Part shown: one piece after another, positions 54,653 through 63,390 of the stretch
How positions within the stretch are numbered: position 1 is the stretch's first letter
Layout: each line of letters begins with the position of its first letter
DNA from: Methylobacterium oryzae
GTDB taxonomy: Bacteria > Pseudomonadota > Alphaproteobacteria > Rhizobiales > Beijerinckiaceae
Assembly (NCBI RefSeq): GCF_021398735.1
Contig: NZ_CP090349.1
Coordinates: 5,640,001 to 5,704,000 of the forward strand
Length of the DNA stretch: 64,000 nucleotides
Reading direction: 5' to 3'
The notes under the pieces: generated by a model
Database searches by the model: none
What the model was told of the DNA's origin: nothing
Seen by the model: only the letters and a program-made list of their open reading frames with translations
Translations under genes and position numbers: made by a program

Positions 54653-55446
54653 CCGAGCCGGGGACCGGGCGCATCCTCGCCGTGGCGAACCGCAAGGGCG
54701 GCACCGCCAAGACCACGACGGCCGTGAATCTCGCCGCAAGCCTCGCGGAGCGCGGCCGGCGGGTGCTGCTCGTCGACCTCGACAGCCAGGGCCATGCCGG
54801 CCTCGGCTTCGGCGTGCGGGCGAGGCCCGGCGAGCCGACGGTGCACGACCTGTTCCGCGGCACCGGGGTGACGGATCTCGGGCGCGCCGTGCGGCGCACC
54901 GCCGTGCCGAACGTGGACGTGCTGCCGGCCGATCGCGGCTTCTCGGGCCCCGACGGCGCCGTCGCGCCCCTCGGCCTCGCGGCGGCGCTGAAGCCCCTGG
55001 CGACGGATTACGCGGTGATCCTGATCGACACCGCACCGACGGCCGACGCCCTGCTGATCAGCGCCCTGGCGAGCGCGCACCACGTCTTGGTTCCGACACA
55101 GCTCAGCCACCTCGCGGTGGACGGCGTCGGGCAGTTCGCGCGCGCGTTCTTCCGGGTGGCGACGAGCCTCAATCCCGGTCTGCGCGGCCTCTCGATCGTG
55201 CCGGTGCAGGTGGATCTCCGGATCACGATGCAGCGGGAGGCCCTCGAGCAGCTCGCGAGCCGGTTCGGCCGGGAGCGCCTCCTGGCTGGGATCCGTACGG
55301 ACATCGCTCTGGCGGAGGCCTTCGGGTGCGGACAGCCGGTTCGGTACGTGAAGCCCCGTGCGCGGGCGGTGCAGGACTTCGAGCTGTTATGCGACCACGT
55401 CATGGAAAAATGCATTGCCGGGCAGATTGGAACGATTAAAACTTAG
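54649..55446 (+). CDS. ParA-family ATPase in chemosensory operon
   Basis: A 265-residue ParA/Soj-type ATPase. The deviant Walker A KGGTAKTTT is at 16-24, with Asp-rich LLVDLDSQGHA and TAPTADALL regions. It is not near a parB or origin. In Rhodobacter sphaeroides (PpfA) and Vibrio (ParC), ParA-like ATPases position chemosensory arrays, and the operon context makes that the best proposal here. Its start overlaps the stop of the frameshifted STAS-like gene. Confidence 0.85.
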   Translation: MTEPGTGRILAVANRKGGTAKTTTAVNLAASLAERGRRVLLVDLDSQGHAGLGFGVRARPGEPTVHDLFRGTGVTDLGRAVRRTAVPNVDVLPADRGFSGPDGAVAPLGLAAALKPLATDYAVILIDTAPTADALLISALASAHHVLVPTQLSHLAVDGVGQFARAFFRVATSLNPGLRGLSIVPVQVDLRITMQREALEQLASRFGRERLLAGIRTDIALAEAFGCGQPVRYVKPRARAVQDFELLCDHVMEKCIAGQIGTIKT

Positions 55447-55479
55447 CCGTTCGCACAGACATGGAGTTCAGAGCGAGAA

Positions 55480-55866
55480 ATGAATACGATATTACTGGTG
55501 GACGACTCACCCACCATTCTTTCGAGCATGTCAGGAATACTTCGCAGTTCGGGATATGAAACCGAACAGGCTGCCGATGCCGAGACGGCACTCGCGAAGG
55601 TCAAGGCAGGCCTGAAGCCGGCCCTCGTGATCACGGACTTCCACATGCCCGGCATGGACGGCGTCCAGTTGATCCAGGAGTTGCGGAAGCTCGCGCCGAC
55701 CCGCTTCACGCCGATGCTCGTTCTCACGACGGAATCGCAGCAGGAGAAGCGCGACGGCGCGCGCCAGGCGGGGGCGACCGGCTGGCTGGTGAAGCCGGTC
55801 CAGGCCGACAAGCTGCTGCAGGTCCTCACACAGGTCGCCCCCGCGATTCAGCGCCGCGCCGCCTGA
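55480..55866 (+). CDS. CheY-like response regulator, second copy
   Basis: A 128-residue receiver domain with acceptor Asp53 in ITDFHMPGMDG, and the LLVDDSPTI and VKPVQADKLL ends. Local sequence before it (about 55400-55580) is less GC-rich than the operon. It is the second output or sink for CheA phosphate. It follows the ParA gene by 33 bases and precedes the MCP-like gene by 78. Confidence 0.9.
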   Translation: MNTILLVDDSPTILSSMSGILRSSGYETEQAADAETALAKVKAGLKPALVITDFHMPGMDGVQLIQELRKLAPTRFTPMLVLTTESQQEKRDGARQAGATGWLVKPVQADKLLQVLTQVAPAIQRRAA

Positions 55867-55944
55867 TCCGGGCGACCCCTCTCCGCTGAAGCCCGCTCCG
55901 CGGGCCTCGGCCTCGCCCGGCCCCGCGCCACCGTTTCCGACCGA

Positions 55945-57207
55945 ATGACCGTTCCCGCGATGCAGATTGCTGCCCGTCCCTCCGCGAAGACCGAGCTGCG
56001 GACGCTCCTGCTCAGTGCCGCGGCCGGCGGCGCGGTCGGGGCCGTGCCGCTGATCCTGGGGATCGCGCAGCCGGCGCAGCTCCTCTTCGCGGCCGCCGCC
56101 GCGCTCTGCGGAGGCCTCGTGACCCGCGGGCTGCAACCGTCCTGCCGCGCGGTCGAGCCGGATGCCTCGCCGATGGCGGTCACGCTTCGGGCCGAACCGG
56201 CGGCCGCCCCGGCGCACGGAGCGGCCTGCGCCGAGGCCGTGGCCCGGGATCTCGGCGACCTCGACCCCTATTTCGCCGTGACGGGCGAGCAGCTGCGCAG
56301 CATCGTCGCGCAGACCGAGGCGGCCGCCGCCGCGATCCTCGCCTCGCTGCAGAGGCTCGACGCCGCCCAGGCGCGCAGCGCCGCCTGCATCGGCGGCGCG
56401 CACGACCGCATCGTCGGCTTCGCCGAGCAGAGCGACGCCGCGCTGCAATCCCTGGCGGCGGCCCTCGGCGCCTATCTCGACCGGCGCCTGAACGAGACCC
56501 GCGAGGAACGCGGCACCGTCGAAGTGGCCGTCGGGCAGATGCGCGGGCTCGATGCCCTGATCCTCAGCCTCGAGAAGGTCGGGGCGGCGACCCGGATGCT
56601 GGCGCTCAACGCCAACATCGAGGCGGCCCGCGCCGGGGCCCACGGAGCCGGATTCCGGGTCATCGCCCGGGAGCTCCAGGATCTCGCGCAGACCTCCCAG
56701 ACCGCGATGGCCGAGGCGCGCGTGCAGGTGGCGGACGCGCAGCAGACGATCAGCCGGGTGCTGATCGCCGATCGCGGGGACGACGCGACCCGCACCGAGC
56801 AGGAGCGCCTCCGCGCGCTGATGGCCGAACTCGGCGGGATCGCCGAGACGACCACCCGGGTCCTCCTCGGGATGGCGCGGACGGACCTCGCCGAGGTCAA
56901 GGCGCAGAATGCGGCGGTGGGCGACGAGGTGCTGTCGGTCTTCGGCCAAGTTCAGTTCCAGGACGTCGTCCGCCAGCAGATCGAGGCGGTCGATGCCGCC
57001 AACGCGGCGCTGCAGCTCTGCCTCGACGGCCTGCGCCGGCGACTGATCGGCACCGGGCCGGGGCGGGCGAGCGCGCCGGCGGCGATCCTCGAGACCGCGC
57101 GGGCGCGCTACGTCACCCAGATCCAGCGCCGCGTCGACGCCCAGGCCCTTGACCAAGTCGTCGACCAAGCCCTCGACCCGGTAGCGCCCGACATCGAGCT
57201 GTTCTGA
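55945..57207 (+). CDS. Short membrane MCP-like protein with CheZ-like DxxxQ motif
   Basis: A 420-residue protein. Two N-terminal membrane segments (about 20-40 and 44-62) leave almost no periplasmic part. A single MCP tip, RMLALNANIEAARAG, is at 217-231, but conserved tip residues differ from classical ones. Near the C-terminus, QFQDVVRQQ (337-345) places Asp340 and Gln344 in the DxxxQ pattern of CheZ (DFQDLTGQ). It could both signal and dephosphorylate CheY; that is inference. There are no obvious methylation-site regions. It is the last gene of the cluster. Confidence 0.75.
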   Translation: MTVPAMQIAARPSAKTELRTLLLSAAAGGAVGAVPLILGIAQPAQLLFAAAAALCGGLVTRGLQPSCRAVEPDASPMAVTLRAEPAAAPAHGAACAEAVARDLGDLDPYFAVTGEQLRSIVAQTEAAAAAILASLQRLDAAQARSAACIGGAHDRIVGFAEQSDAALQSLAAALGAYLDRRLNETREERGTVEVAVGQMRGLDALILSLEKVGAATRMLALNANIEAARAGAHGAGFRVIARELQDLAQTSQTAMAEARVQVADAQQTISRVLIADRGDDATRTEQERLRALMAELGGIAETTTRVLLGMARTDLAEVKAQNAAVGDEVLSVFGQVQFQDVVRQQIEAVDAANAALQLCLDGLRRRLIGTGPGRASAPAAILETARARYVTQIQRRVDAQALDQVVDQALDPVAPDIELF

Positions 57208-57345
57208 CGGGTCGGGCCGCGATGTCACGGAAGCGTCAGAAAACAGCGCCACATCCGCGGCACAGCTTGCATCGACCGTCGCGGTGCCGGATGCGGGCTG
57301 CGGCCCCGCGCTGTCCCGTGACCGATCCGCATCCGAGACCCGTAC

Positions 57346-58350
57346 GTGATCTTCATCCACCAGCCCGCCGTCGGCGCCGGAGCCACGCTGCTTGAGCGCC
57401 GCGTCATCGATCTCCAGGACACAATCCCCGAGGACACGGTCTGGCTCGATCTGATCCGCCCGAGCCGCGAGGAGGAACTGAAGGTCGAGTCGTTCGCGGG
57501 CATCGAGGTGCCGACCCGCGAGGAGATGAAGGACATCGAGCCCTCGGAGCTGCTCTACGTCGAGGACGGCGCCCGTTACATGACCGGCCGGGTGCTCTCG
57601 AAGGTCAGCGACGCCGAGGAGCCGGGGCTGGCCGGCATCACCTTCATCCTGCGCGGCAACCGGCTGGTGACGGTGCGCCACGAGGAGCCGCAGGCCTTCC
57701 GCATGTACACGCAGCGCGCCGGGCGCTCCATGGGCAACGGCGGCGCCTCGACACCCTCGGGCGAATCGATCCTGGCCGGGCTGATCGAGGCGGTGATCGA
57801 CCGCGCCGCCGACGTGCTGCAGCTCCAGGGCGAGCGCATCGACCGCCTGTCGGGCAAGATCTTCGAAGTGCAGGAGGATCCCTCCGCCCGCAACACCGCG
57901 CTGCAGGACACGCTGCGGGCGCTGGGCCGGCACGGCGATCTCATCTCCAAACAGCGCGAGAGCCTCGTCTCCATGGAGCGGATCCTGCTCTCGCTGTCGG
58001 CGACCTACCGGACCAACAAGGCCCCGCGCGACCTGCGCGAGGACGTGCGCTCGACCCTGCGGGATCTTCAGTCCCTCGAGGAGCACGCCACCTTCCTGTC
58101 GACGAAGATCCAGTTCCTGCTCGACGCGACCTTGGGGCTCGTCAACCTCGAGCAGAACAACATCATCAAGCTGTTCTCGGTCATGGCGGTCGTCTTCATG
58201 CCGCCGACCCTGATCGCGTCGATCTACGGCATGAATTTTAAGTCCATACCGGAACTAGATTTCGCCTTCGGATACCCGATGGCGCTGATCATGATGGTCG
58301 TGGCGGCGGTATTTCCCTACTTCTTCTTCCGGTGGAAGAAGTGGCTCTGA
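57346..58350 (+). CDS. corA: CorA-family magnesium/cobalt transporter
   Basis: A 334-residue CorA with a long soluble N-terminal domain (about 1-265) and two C-terminal membrane helices. The pore signature is GMNF in IYGMNFKSIPEL, followed by the second helix ending FFFRWKKWL. It moves Mg2+ inward. The GTG start at 57346 gives the family start MIFIHQPA. The 138-base gap upstream has no visible M-box or other riboswitch. Confidence 0.93.
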   Translation: MIFIHQPAVGAGATLLERRVIDLQDTIPEDTVWLDLIRPSREEELKVESFAGIEVPTREEMKDIEPSELLYVEDGARYMTGRVLSKVSDAEEPGLAGITFILRGNRLVTVRHEEPQAFRMYTQRAGRSMGNGGASTPSGESILAGLIEAVIDRAADVLQLQGERIDRLSGKIFEVQEDPSARNTALQDTLRALGRHGDLISKQRESLVSMERILLSLSATYRTNKAPRDLREDVRSTLRDLQSLEEHATFLSTKIQFLLDATLGLVNLEQNNIIKLFSVMAVVFMPPTLIASIYGMNFKSIPELDFAFGYPMALIMMVVAAVFPYFFFRWKKWL

Positions 58351-58447
58351 CAACAAACGCCGGTATAGAGCCGACAGAATCTTAAGACCTCCACGGGAGC
58401 ATGGTTGGGCCTGAAGGCGCGGCGCGGCCGCGAAGACGGAACCTCCC

Positions 58448-60133
58448 ATGCGCTTCTCCCTCAAGACGGTCCTCGCCGGTGCCATCGGCCTGCTCGCCCT
58501 CGCCGCCGTCGGCCAGGGCATCGCCAGCGTCGTGAGCCTGTCGGAGATCGAGCGGAACGCCGCGGCGATCTCGCAGCAGGCCCTGCCCGCGCAGAACCAG
58601 GCCGAGGCCATCGGGACGGCCGTGCGGGACGCGCGCCTGCGGCTCTACCGGCTCGCGGTGGCCTCGCCCGACGCGGCGGCCCTGGACAGGAACCAGACGG
58701 CGCTGACCGACGCCCTCGGCGAGCTGTCCGGCCTCCGGCAGGCCTATCAGGACCGCCTGACGAGCCCGGAAGCCCGGGCGATCTACGAGCGCTTCACCAA
58801 CGCGTGGAACGCCTACCAGAACATCCAGCTGCAGGTGGTCGAGCTGATGATCGCGGGCGACCAGCCGGGCGCCCTCGCGCTCGTGCTCGATCCCGCGACG
58901 GGCGCGCAGAACGACGCCGCGGTGGCCAGCCTGACCGAGTCGATCGCGGCGGCGCGGGGCCAGACCGAGGCCAACGTCACCCAGACCGTGCAGGCGGCGA
59001 CGCGGGCCAAGCTGATCGCGCTGATCGCCACGGTGGTGGGCCTCGCGGTCGCGGCGGCCGCGATGCTGTTCGCCCTGTTCGGGATCGCGCGGCCGATCCA
59101 GCGCATGACCGGCGCGATGGGCCGCCTCGCCGAGGGCGACGAGACCGTGCCGGTCCCGCATACGGGACGGCGCGACGAGATCGGCGCGATGGCGGCGGCC
59201 GTGCAGGTCTTCAAGGACAACCTGATCCACACCCGCGCCCTGGAGCGGGAGACCGCGCTGGCGCGCGAGGGCGCCGAGGCGCAGCGCCGGCGCGCGGTCC
59301 ACGCCATGGCCGAGTCCTTCGAGGCCGCGGTCGGCGGCGTACTGGCCCGGGTGGCGGACGCCGCCCTCGGCCTGCGGGCCGACGCCGAGGCGATGAGCGG
59401 TACGGCCACGCACACCGCGGAGCGCTCGGCCACGGTGGCGGGCGCCGCGCAGGAGGCCGCCCAGCATGTCGGCACGGTCGCGGCGGCCGCCGAGGAACTC
59501 GGCGCCTCGGTGCAGGAGATCGGCCGCCAGGTCGACGGGTCCGCCGAACTCGCCCGGAGCGCGGTGGTCCAGGCCGGCGACACGGCCGGCCTCGTGCAGG
59601 AACTGAGCACCGCCGCGGGCCGGATCGGCGACGTCGTGCGCCTCATCACCGACATCGCCGGCCAGACGAACCTGCTGGCGCTGAACGCCACGATCGAGGC
59701 GGCCCGCGCCGGCGATGCGGGGCGCGGTTTCGCGGTGGTCGCCAGCGAGGTGAAGCAGCTCGCCGCCCAGACCGCCCGGGCCACCGAGGAGATCGCCGGT
59801 CAGGTCGGCCGTATCCAGGGCGCGACCGGGCAGACCGTGGACGCGATCGACGGGATCACGGCGCGCATCCGCGAGATCGACGGGGTGGCGACCTCGATCG
59901 CGGCCGCCGTCGAGCAGCAGGGCGCGGCGACCCGGGAGATCGCCCGGAACGTGGCCGAGGCGGCGTCCGGGACCGGCGCGGTCACCGGGACGATCGACGC
60001 GGTGGCGCGGGCGGCCGACGACACGGGCACGGCCGCCACGCGGATGCTGGCCTCGGCGTCGAGTCTCTCGGAGGAGGCCGCCGAGCTGCGCCGGGAGATC
60101 GACGCCTTCCTGCACACCGTGCGCGCGGCCTGA
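58448..60133 (+). CDS. Methyl-accepting chemotaxis protein, transmembrane
   Basis: A 561-residue conventional MCP. TM1 is about 9-29, a periplasmic four-helix-bundle-like domain about 30-180, TM2 about 183-205, HAMP about 206-258, and the cytoplasmic signalling domain has the tip [18 protein letters not shown]. Ligand unknown. It is separate from the 45-57 kb operon and has a different architecture from both MCPs there. It is convergent with the SugE gene. Confidence 0.93.
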   Translation: MRFSLKTVLAGAIGLLALAAVGQGIASVVSLSEIERNAAAISQQALPAQNQAEAIGTAVRDARLRLYRLAVASPDAAALDRNQTALTDALGELSGLRQAYQDRLTSPEARAIYERFTNAWNAYQNIQLQVVELMIAGDQPGALALVLDPATGAQNDAAVASLTESIAAARGQTEANVTQTVQAATRAKLIALIATVVGLAVAAAAMLFALFGIARPIQRMTGAMGRLAEGDETVPVPHTGRRDEIGAMAAAVQVFKDNLIHTRALERETALAREGAEAQRRRAVHAMAESFEAAVGGVLARVADAALGLRADAEAMSGTATHTAERSATVAGAAQEAAQHVGTVAAAAEELGASVQEIGRQVDGSAELARSAVVQAGDTAGLVQELSTAAGRIGDVVRLITDIAGQTNLLALNATIEAARAGDAGRGFAVVASEVKQLAAQTARATEEIAGQVGRIQGATGQTVDAIDGITARIREIDGVATSIAAAVEQQGAATREIARNVAEAASGTGAVTGTIDAVARAADDTGTAATRMLASASSLSEEAAELRREIDAFLHTVRAA

Positions 60134-60148
60134 GGCTCGGCCTCAGGC
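60128..60148. terminator. Bidirectional terminator hairpin
   Basis: GCCTGAGGC-TCG-GCCTCAGGC is a perfect 9-base stem that includes the MCP stop codon and ends against the convergent SMR gene stop. It is followed by TT only, so termination strength is uncertain. Confidence 0.55.
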
Positions 60149-60469
60149 TTAGCCGGGGCTCGACAGCTTCATCAGGACGAGCCCGGAGCCGATCAGGCCG
60201 GCCGCGAGGATCCGGCTGGCGCTCGCCTGCTCCCCCAGCACGGCGATGCCGATCAGGAAGGCGCCGACCGCGCCGATTCCGGTCCAGATCGTGTAGGCGG
60301 TGCCCAGGGGCAGCGTGCGCATGGCCAGCGCCAGGAAGCCGACGCTGCCGGCCATCGACACGGCCATGATGGCGGTCGGCCAGAGGCGCGTAAAGCCCTC
60401 CGACTGCTTCATCGCGAAGGCCCAGACGACCTCCAGCACGCCCGCGGTGACGAGATAGATCCAGGCCAC
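60149..60469 (-). CDS. sugE: SMR-family exporter, SugE/Gdx (guanidinium) type
   Basis: A 106-residue protein with four membrane helices. The family start AWIYLVTAGVLEVVWAFAMK, with the essential Glu13 of SMR transporters, and GTAYTIWTGIGAVGAF are of the SugE/Gdx type rather than the EmrE type. Gdx proteins export guanidinium in exchange for protons. The GTG at 60469 follows GGGAGG at seven bases. A candidate guanidine-II riboswitch lies immediately upstream. Confidence 0.9.
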   Translation of the reverse strand: MAWIYLVTAGVLEVVWAFAMKQSEGFTRLWPTAIMAVSMAGSVGFLALAMRTLPLGTAYTIWTGIGAVGAFLIGIAVLGEQASASRILAAGLIGSGLVLMKLSSPG

Positions 60470-60488
60470 GGCGGCCCTCCCGAAAGGG

Positions 60489-60524
60489 CCGGGCCGTCCC
60501 GGACTTGTGCCCCGCGTGGCGGGG
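60489..60524 (-). promoter_or_regulatory. Candidate guanidine-II (mini-ykkC) riboswitch
   Basis: Read on the minus strand: CCCCGC-CAC-GCGGGG (60524-60510), a 7-base linker, then CCGGG-ACGG-CCCGG (60502-60489). Two small hairpins with ACGR loops a few bases apart are the mini-ykkC signature; the second loop fits exactly, the first has ACG at the loop edge but not a clean ACGR. It lies 20 bases before the sugE start. GC-rich hairpins arise by chance here, so caution is needed. Confidence 0.4.
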
Positions 60525-60597
60525 GGAGGACGTGGCCTCGCGGCGGGTCAGCTAGCGATGATCGGCCGAGCCCGCAAGCGCAGCGGCCGCGGATCCC

Positions 60598-62283
60598 TCA
60601 GGCCACCGCGGCGAGGTGCTTGACCTCGGCCTTGGCCACCACCTTGCCGACCGGCGGCGCCTTGCAGGTCTCCGCCTCGGGCGCCAGGACCGGCGGCTGC
60701 ACCCAGCGGCCGGCATCGAGGTCGGCGATCCGGCCGTTGATCTCGCGGATGACGTAGCGCGAGAACGGGTAGACGTGGAGGTAGATCACCATGTTGGTGA
60801 CCACGGCCTCCAGGGCGGCCGGGTTGCGGCGGGCGGTCTCCAGGAACACGCTCCAGAAGTGCTTGGCGAGTTCCGGACGCCGCACGGTCATCCGCCAGCA
60901 CACCCGCAGCAGCGAGTAGAGATCGTGGGCGATGTGGCCCCAGTTGAGCTTCTGGGCGGCGAATTTCGGCCGCTTCACCCGCCGGGCGACCACCCGGACC
61001 CGGTCGAAGAAGTTCGGCGGGTCGTAGATCTCCTGGAGGACGTCGCGGTAGTCGGCCAGCACGTCGCGCTGCGGCCGCAGGGTCACGAAGTTGATGCCCT
61101 GCGTGCACTGGTCGCCCTGGTCGGCGGTGGTCGCCGCGTAGTTCTCGTAGAGGCGGCCCTCCTTGCGCAGGCGGCGCGAGAGCTGCGTGTTCGGCAGCGC
61201 GAAGAGCAGGCCGACCATGGCGATCGGGATGCCGGTCTGGCCGATGCACAGCGACATCGCCTTGCTGATGCTGTCCTTCTCGGTGTCGAAGCCGACGATG
61301 AAGCCGGCCGTGACGAACATGCCGTGCTCGTAGAGCTTGTGCACGCTGTCGGCGATCGAGCGCTTGGTGTTCTGCTTCTTCTGCGTCTGGATCAGCGTCG
61401 CCTCGTCGGGCGTCTCGATCCCCGTGAACAGGGCGAAGAAATTCGCGTCCCGCATCATCCCGAGCAGCTCGTCGTCGTCCGCGAGGTTCAGCGAGGCCTC
61501 GGTGGAGAACTTGAACGGGTAGCCGTGCTCCTCCTGCCACTTGATCAGGTGGGGCAGGAACAGCTTGATCGCCTTCTTGTTGCCGATCAGGTTGTCGTCG
61601 ACGAAGTCGACGTGCCCGCGGTAGCCGAGGCCGTAGAGCCGGTCGAGTTCCGCCAGCATCTGCGGCGTGGTCTTGGTCCGCGGGGCGCGGCCGTAGAGCT
61701 CGATGATGTCGCAGAACTCGCAGGTGAACGGGCAGCCGCGTGAGAACTGGACGCCGATGTAGAGGTAGTGGCTGAAGGTCAGCAGGTCGAAGCGCGGGAT
61801 CGGGCTCTTGGTGACGTCGGCCTTGAACTTCTCGGCCGTGAGCCGGCCGCGGCGCTCGCCGGCCTCCCAGGCGGCCACGAACGTGTCGAGGATGCCCTCG
61901 GCTTCGCCCAGCACCAGGAAGTCGGCCTTGTCGTAGACCTCCGGCGTCGAGGTCGGGGCCGGGCCGCCGACGCAGACCGGGGTTCCGAGCGCCACGCAGC
62001 GGTCGATGACCACGAGGCAGTCCGGCTCCTGGGGCAGCATGCCGCCGGTCATCACGAGGTCGGCGGCCTGGATCTGCGCGTCCGTCAGTTCCTCGCAGTT
62101 GCGGTTGACGAGCGTCACCTGCCAGGCCGGCGGCAGCATCGCGGCCAGCGTGATGAGGCCCAGCGGCGGCGCCGGCGCGCGGGCGCCCTGCAGCTCCATG
62201 GCCTCTTTGAAGTTCCACATCGAGTTTTCGTAGAACTTCGGGAACACCATCAGCACGCGCGGGGCCGTGTTCGCTTCCGACAT
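60598..62283 (-). CDS. B12-binding radical SAM protein (DUF4070 type)
   Basis: A 561-residue cobalamin-dependent radical SAM enzyme. The N-terminal B12-binding domain (about 1-150) is followed by the radical SAM core with CPFTCEFCDIIELYG, giving the CxxxCxxC cysteines, and a C-terminal DUF4070 region. Members of this wider family include HpnP, which methylates hopanoids, and many uncharacterised enzymes. The exact subfamily is unclear to me; lipid methylation is a possibility, not a call. The ATG follows GAGGGAAA. Confidence 0.85.
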   Translation of the reverse strand: MSEANTAPRVLMVFPKFYENSMWNFKEAMELQGARAPAPPLGLITLAAMLPPAWQVTLVNRNCEELTDAQIQAADLVMTGGMLPQEPDCLVVIDRCVALGTPVCVGGPAPTSTPEVYDKADFLVLGEAEGILDTFVAAWEAGERRGRLTAEKFKADVTKSPIPRFDLLTFSHYLYIGVQFSRGCPFTCEFCDIIELYGRAPRTKTTPQMLAELDRLYGLGYRGHVDFVDDNLIGNKKAIKLFLPHLIKWQEEHGYPFKFSTEASLNLADDDELLGMMRDANFFALFTGIETPDEATLIQTQKKQNTKRSIADSVHKLYEHGMFVTAGFIVGFDTEKDSISKAMSLCIGQTGIPIAMVGLLFALPNTQLSRRLRKEGRLYENYAATTADQGDQCTQGINFVTLRPQRDVLADYRDVLQEIYDPPNFFDRVRVVARRVKRPKFAAQKLNWGHIAHDLYSLLRVCWRMTVRRPELAKHFWSVFLETARRNPAALEAVVTNMVIYLHVYPFSRYVIREINGRIADLDAGRWVQPPVLAPEAETCKAPPVGKVVAKAEVKHLAAVA

Positions 62284-62547
62284 GCCAGTTTCCCTCGTTC
62301 ACACGCACGGTCCCGGCCCGACCGGAGATCGGGGCGGGTACAGGATCGCTCCCCTGACCTGCGGGCGAATTAAGGCCGTTTTTCGCTCCCGCAGCAATCG
62401 GAGCCGCCGATCCCGACAGGACGCGCGTCCGGGCCCCGCGAATCAACCCCGCCGACGGGTCCCGGGGCGGATCCGGCCCGTTTGCCGCGGGGCTGCGCCA
62501 TTCGGGCGACAGGTCCCGCCAAAACCGTCCCGGCCCGTCACGGCCTG

Positions 62548-63390
62548 TCACGGCCCGACGCGGAACCGCTCCGGCCGCGTCCCATCGGCGTCGGTGAAGC
62601 CGTAGATCCGCGCGAGGTCGCCGGCATGCAGCACGGCGCCCGCCCGGGCGGCGATGCCGGGGTCGGCGGCGAGCGCCGCGAGCGCCCGGCCGGCGTAGAG
62701 CGGGCTCTCGGTGGCGTGCTGGATGTGACCGAGGTCGCGCGCCCGCTCGGTGGCGACGAAGCCCGGCGAGAGGCCGAGGGCGGTGACGCCGTGGGGCGCG
62801 AGTTCCCGGGCGAAGGCCAAGGTCAGCCGGTTGGTCGCGGCCTTGGCGGAATCGTAGAACACGTCGCCGAGGTAATCCTCGGTCCCGAAGGAGACGAGCG
62901 CCAGCAGCCCGGCCCGCGCCGCCACCATGGCGGGGGCGACCGCCCGGGCGAGCAGCAGGGCCGGCAGCGGCCCGGCCTCGAGGAGGCCGATGTACGGCTC
63001 CGCCGAGCGGCGCCAGAACGGCGTGCCCCAGCCGGCCCCGTCCGGGTAGCGCTCGCCGTCGTAGCCCTCGTTGCCGCTCCACACGCTGCAGGCCGCGACG
63101 TCGATCCGCCCGAACCGGCGCAGAGCCCAGTGGACCAGCGCATCGGTGGCACGCTCGGAGCGGTGATCGCAGAGGTAGTGGTGACCGCGGCCGCCGGCGG
63201 CGTCGACCGCGCGGGCCGTGTCCTCGATCGCCTCGGCGCGCATCTCGGTGCGCGGGCCGGTCTCGCTGGAGCGGGCCGTGACGATCACCGTGGCCCCCGC
63301 CTCGCCCAGCGCCCGGGCGAGGCCCCGGCCGACGCCCCGCGACGCGCCCGCGACGAGGCAGATCTTCTGGGAGAGGTCGGGCGGGCTCAC
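62548..63390 (-). CDS. Short-chain dehydrogenase/reductase
   Basis: A 280-residue SDR. The nucleotide motif GASRGVGRG is at about 15-23. The active-site Tyr/Lys are in YDSAKAA. The SVWSGNEGYDGERYPDG loop is specific to a DHRS1-like subgroup. Substrate unknown. The GTG start overlaps the stop of the enoyl-CoA hydratase gene (GTGA), so they form a coupled pair. Confidence 0.9.
   Translation of the reverse strand: MSPPDLSQKICLVAGASRGVGRGLARALGEAGATVIVTARSSETGPRTEMRAEAIEDTARAVDAAGGRGHHYLCDHRSERATDALVHWALRRFGRIDVAACSVWSGNEGYDGERYPDGAGWGTPFWRRSAEPYIGLLEAGPLPALLLARAVAPAMVAARAGLLALVSFGTEDYLGDVFYDSAKAATNRLTLAFARELAPHGVTALGLSPGFVATERARDLGHIQHATESPLYAGRALAALAADPGIAARAGAVLHAGDLARIYGFTDADGTRPERFRVGP

Noticed and set aside
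55531..58086. 851-codon minus-strand frame
   Set aside because: Antisense to the second CheY, MCP-like and CorA genes.
60548..63082. 844-codon minus-strand frame
   Set aside because: Alternative frame of the radical SAM and SDR genes; the correct frames show the motifs.
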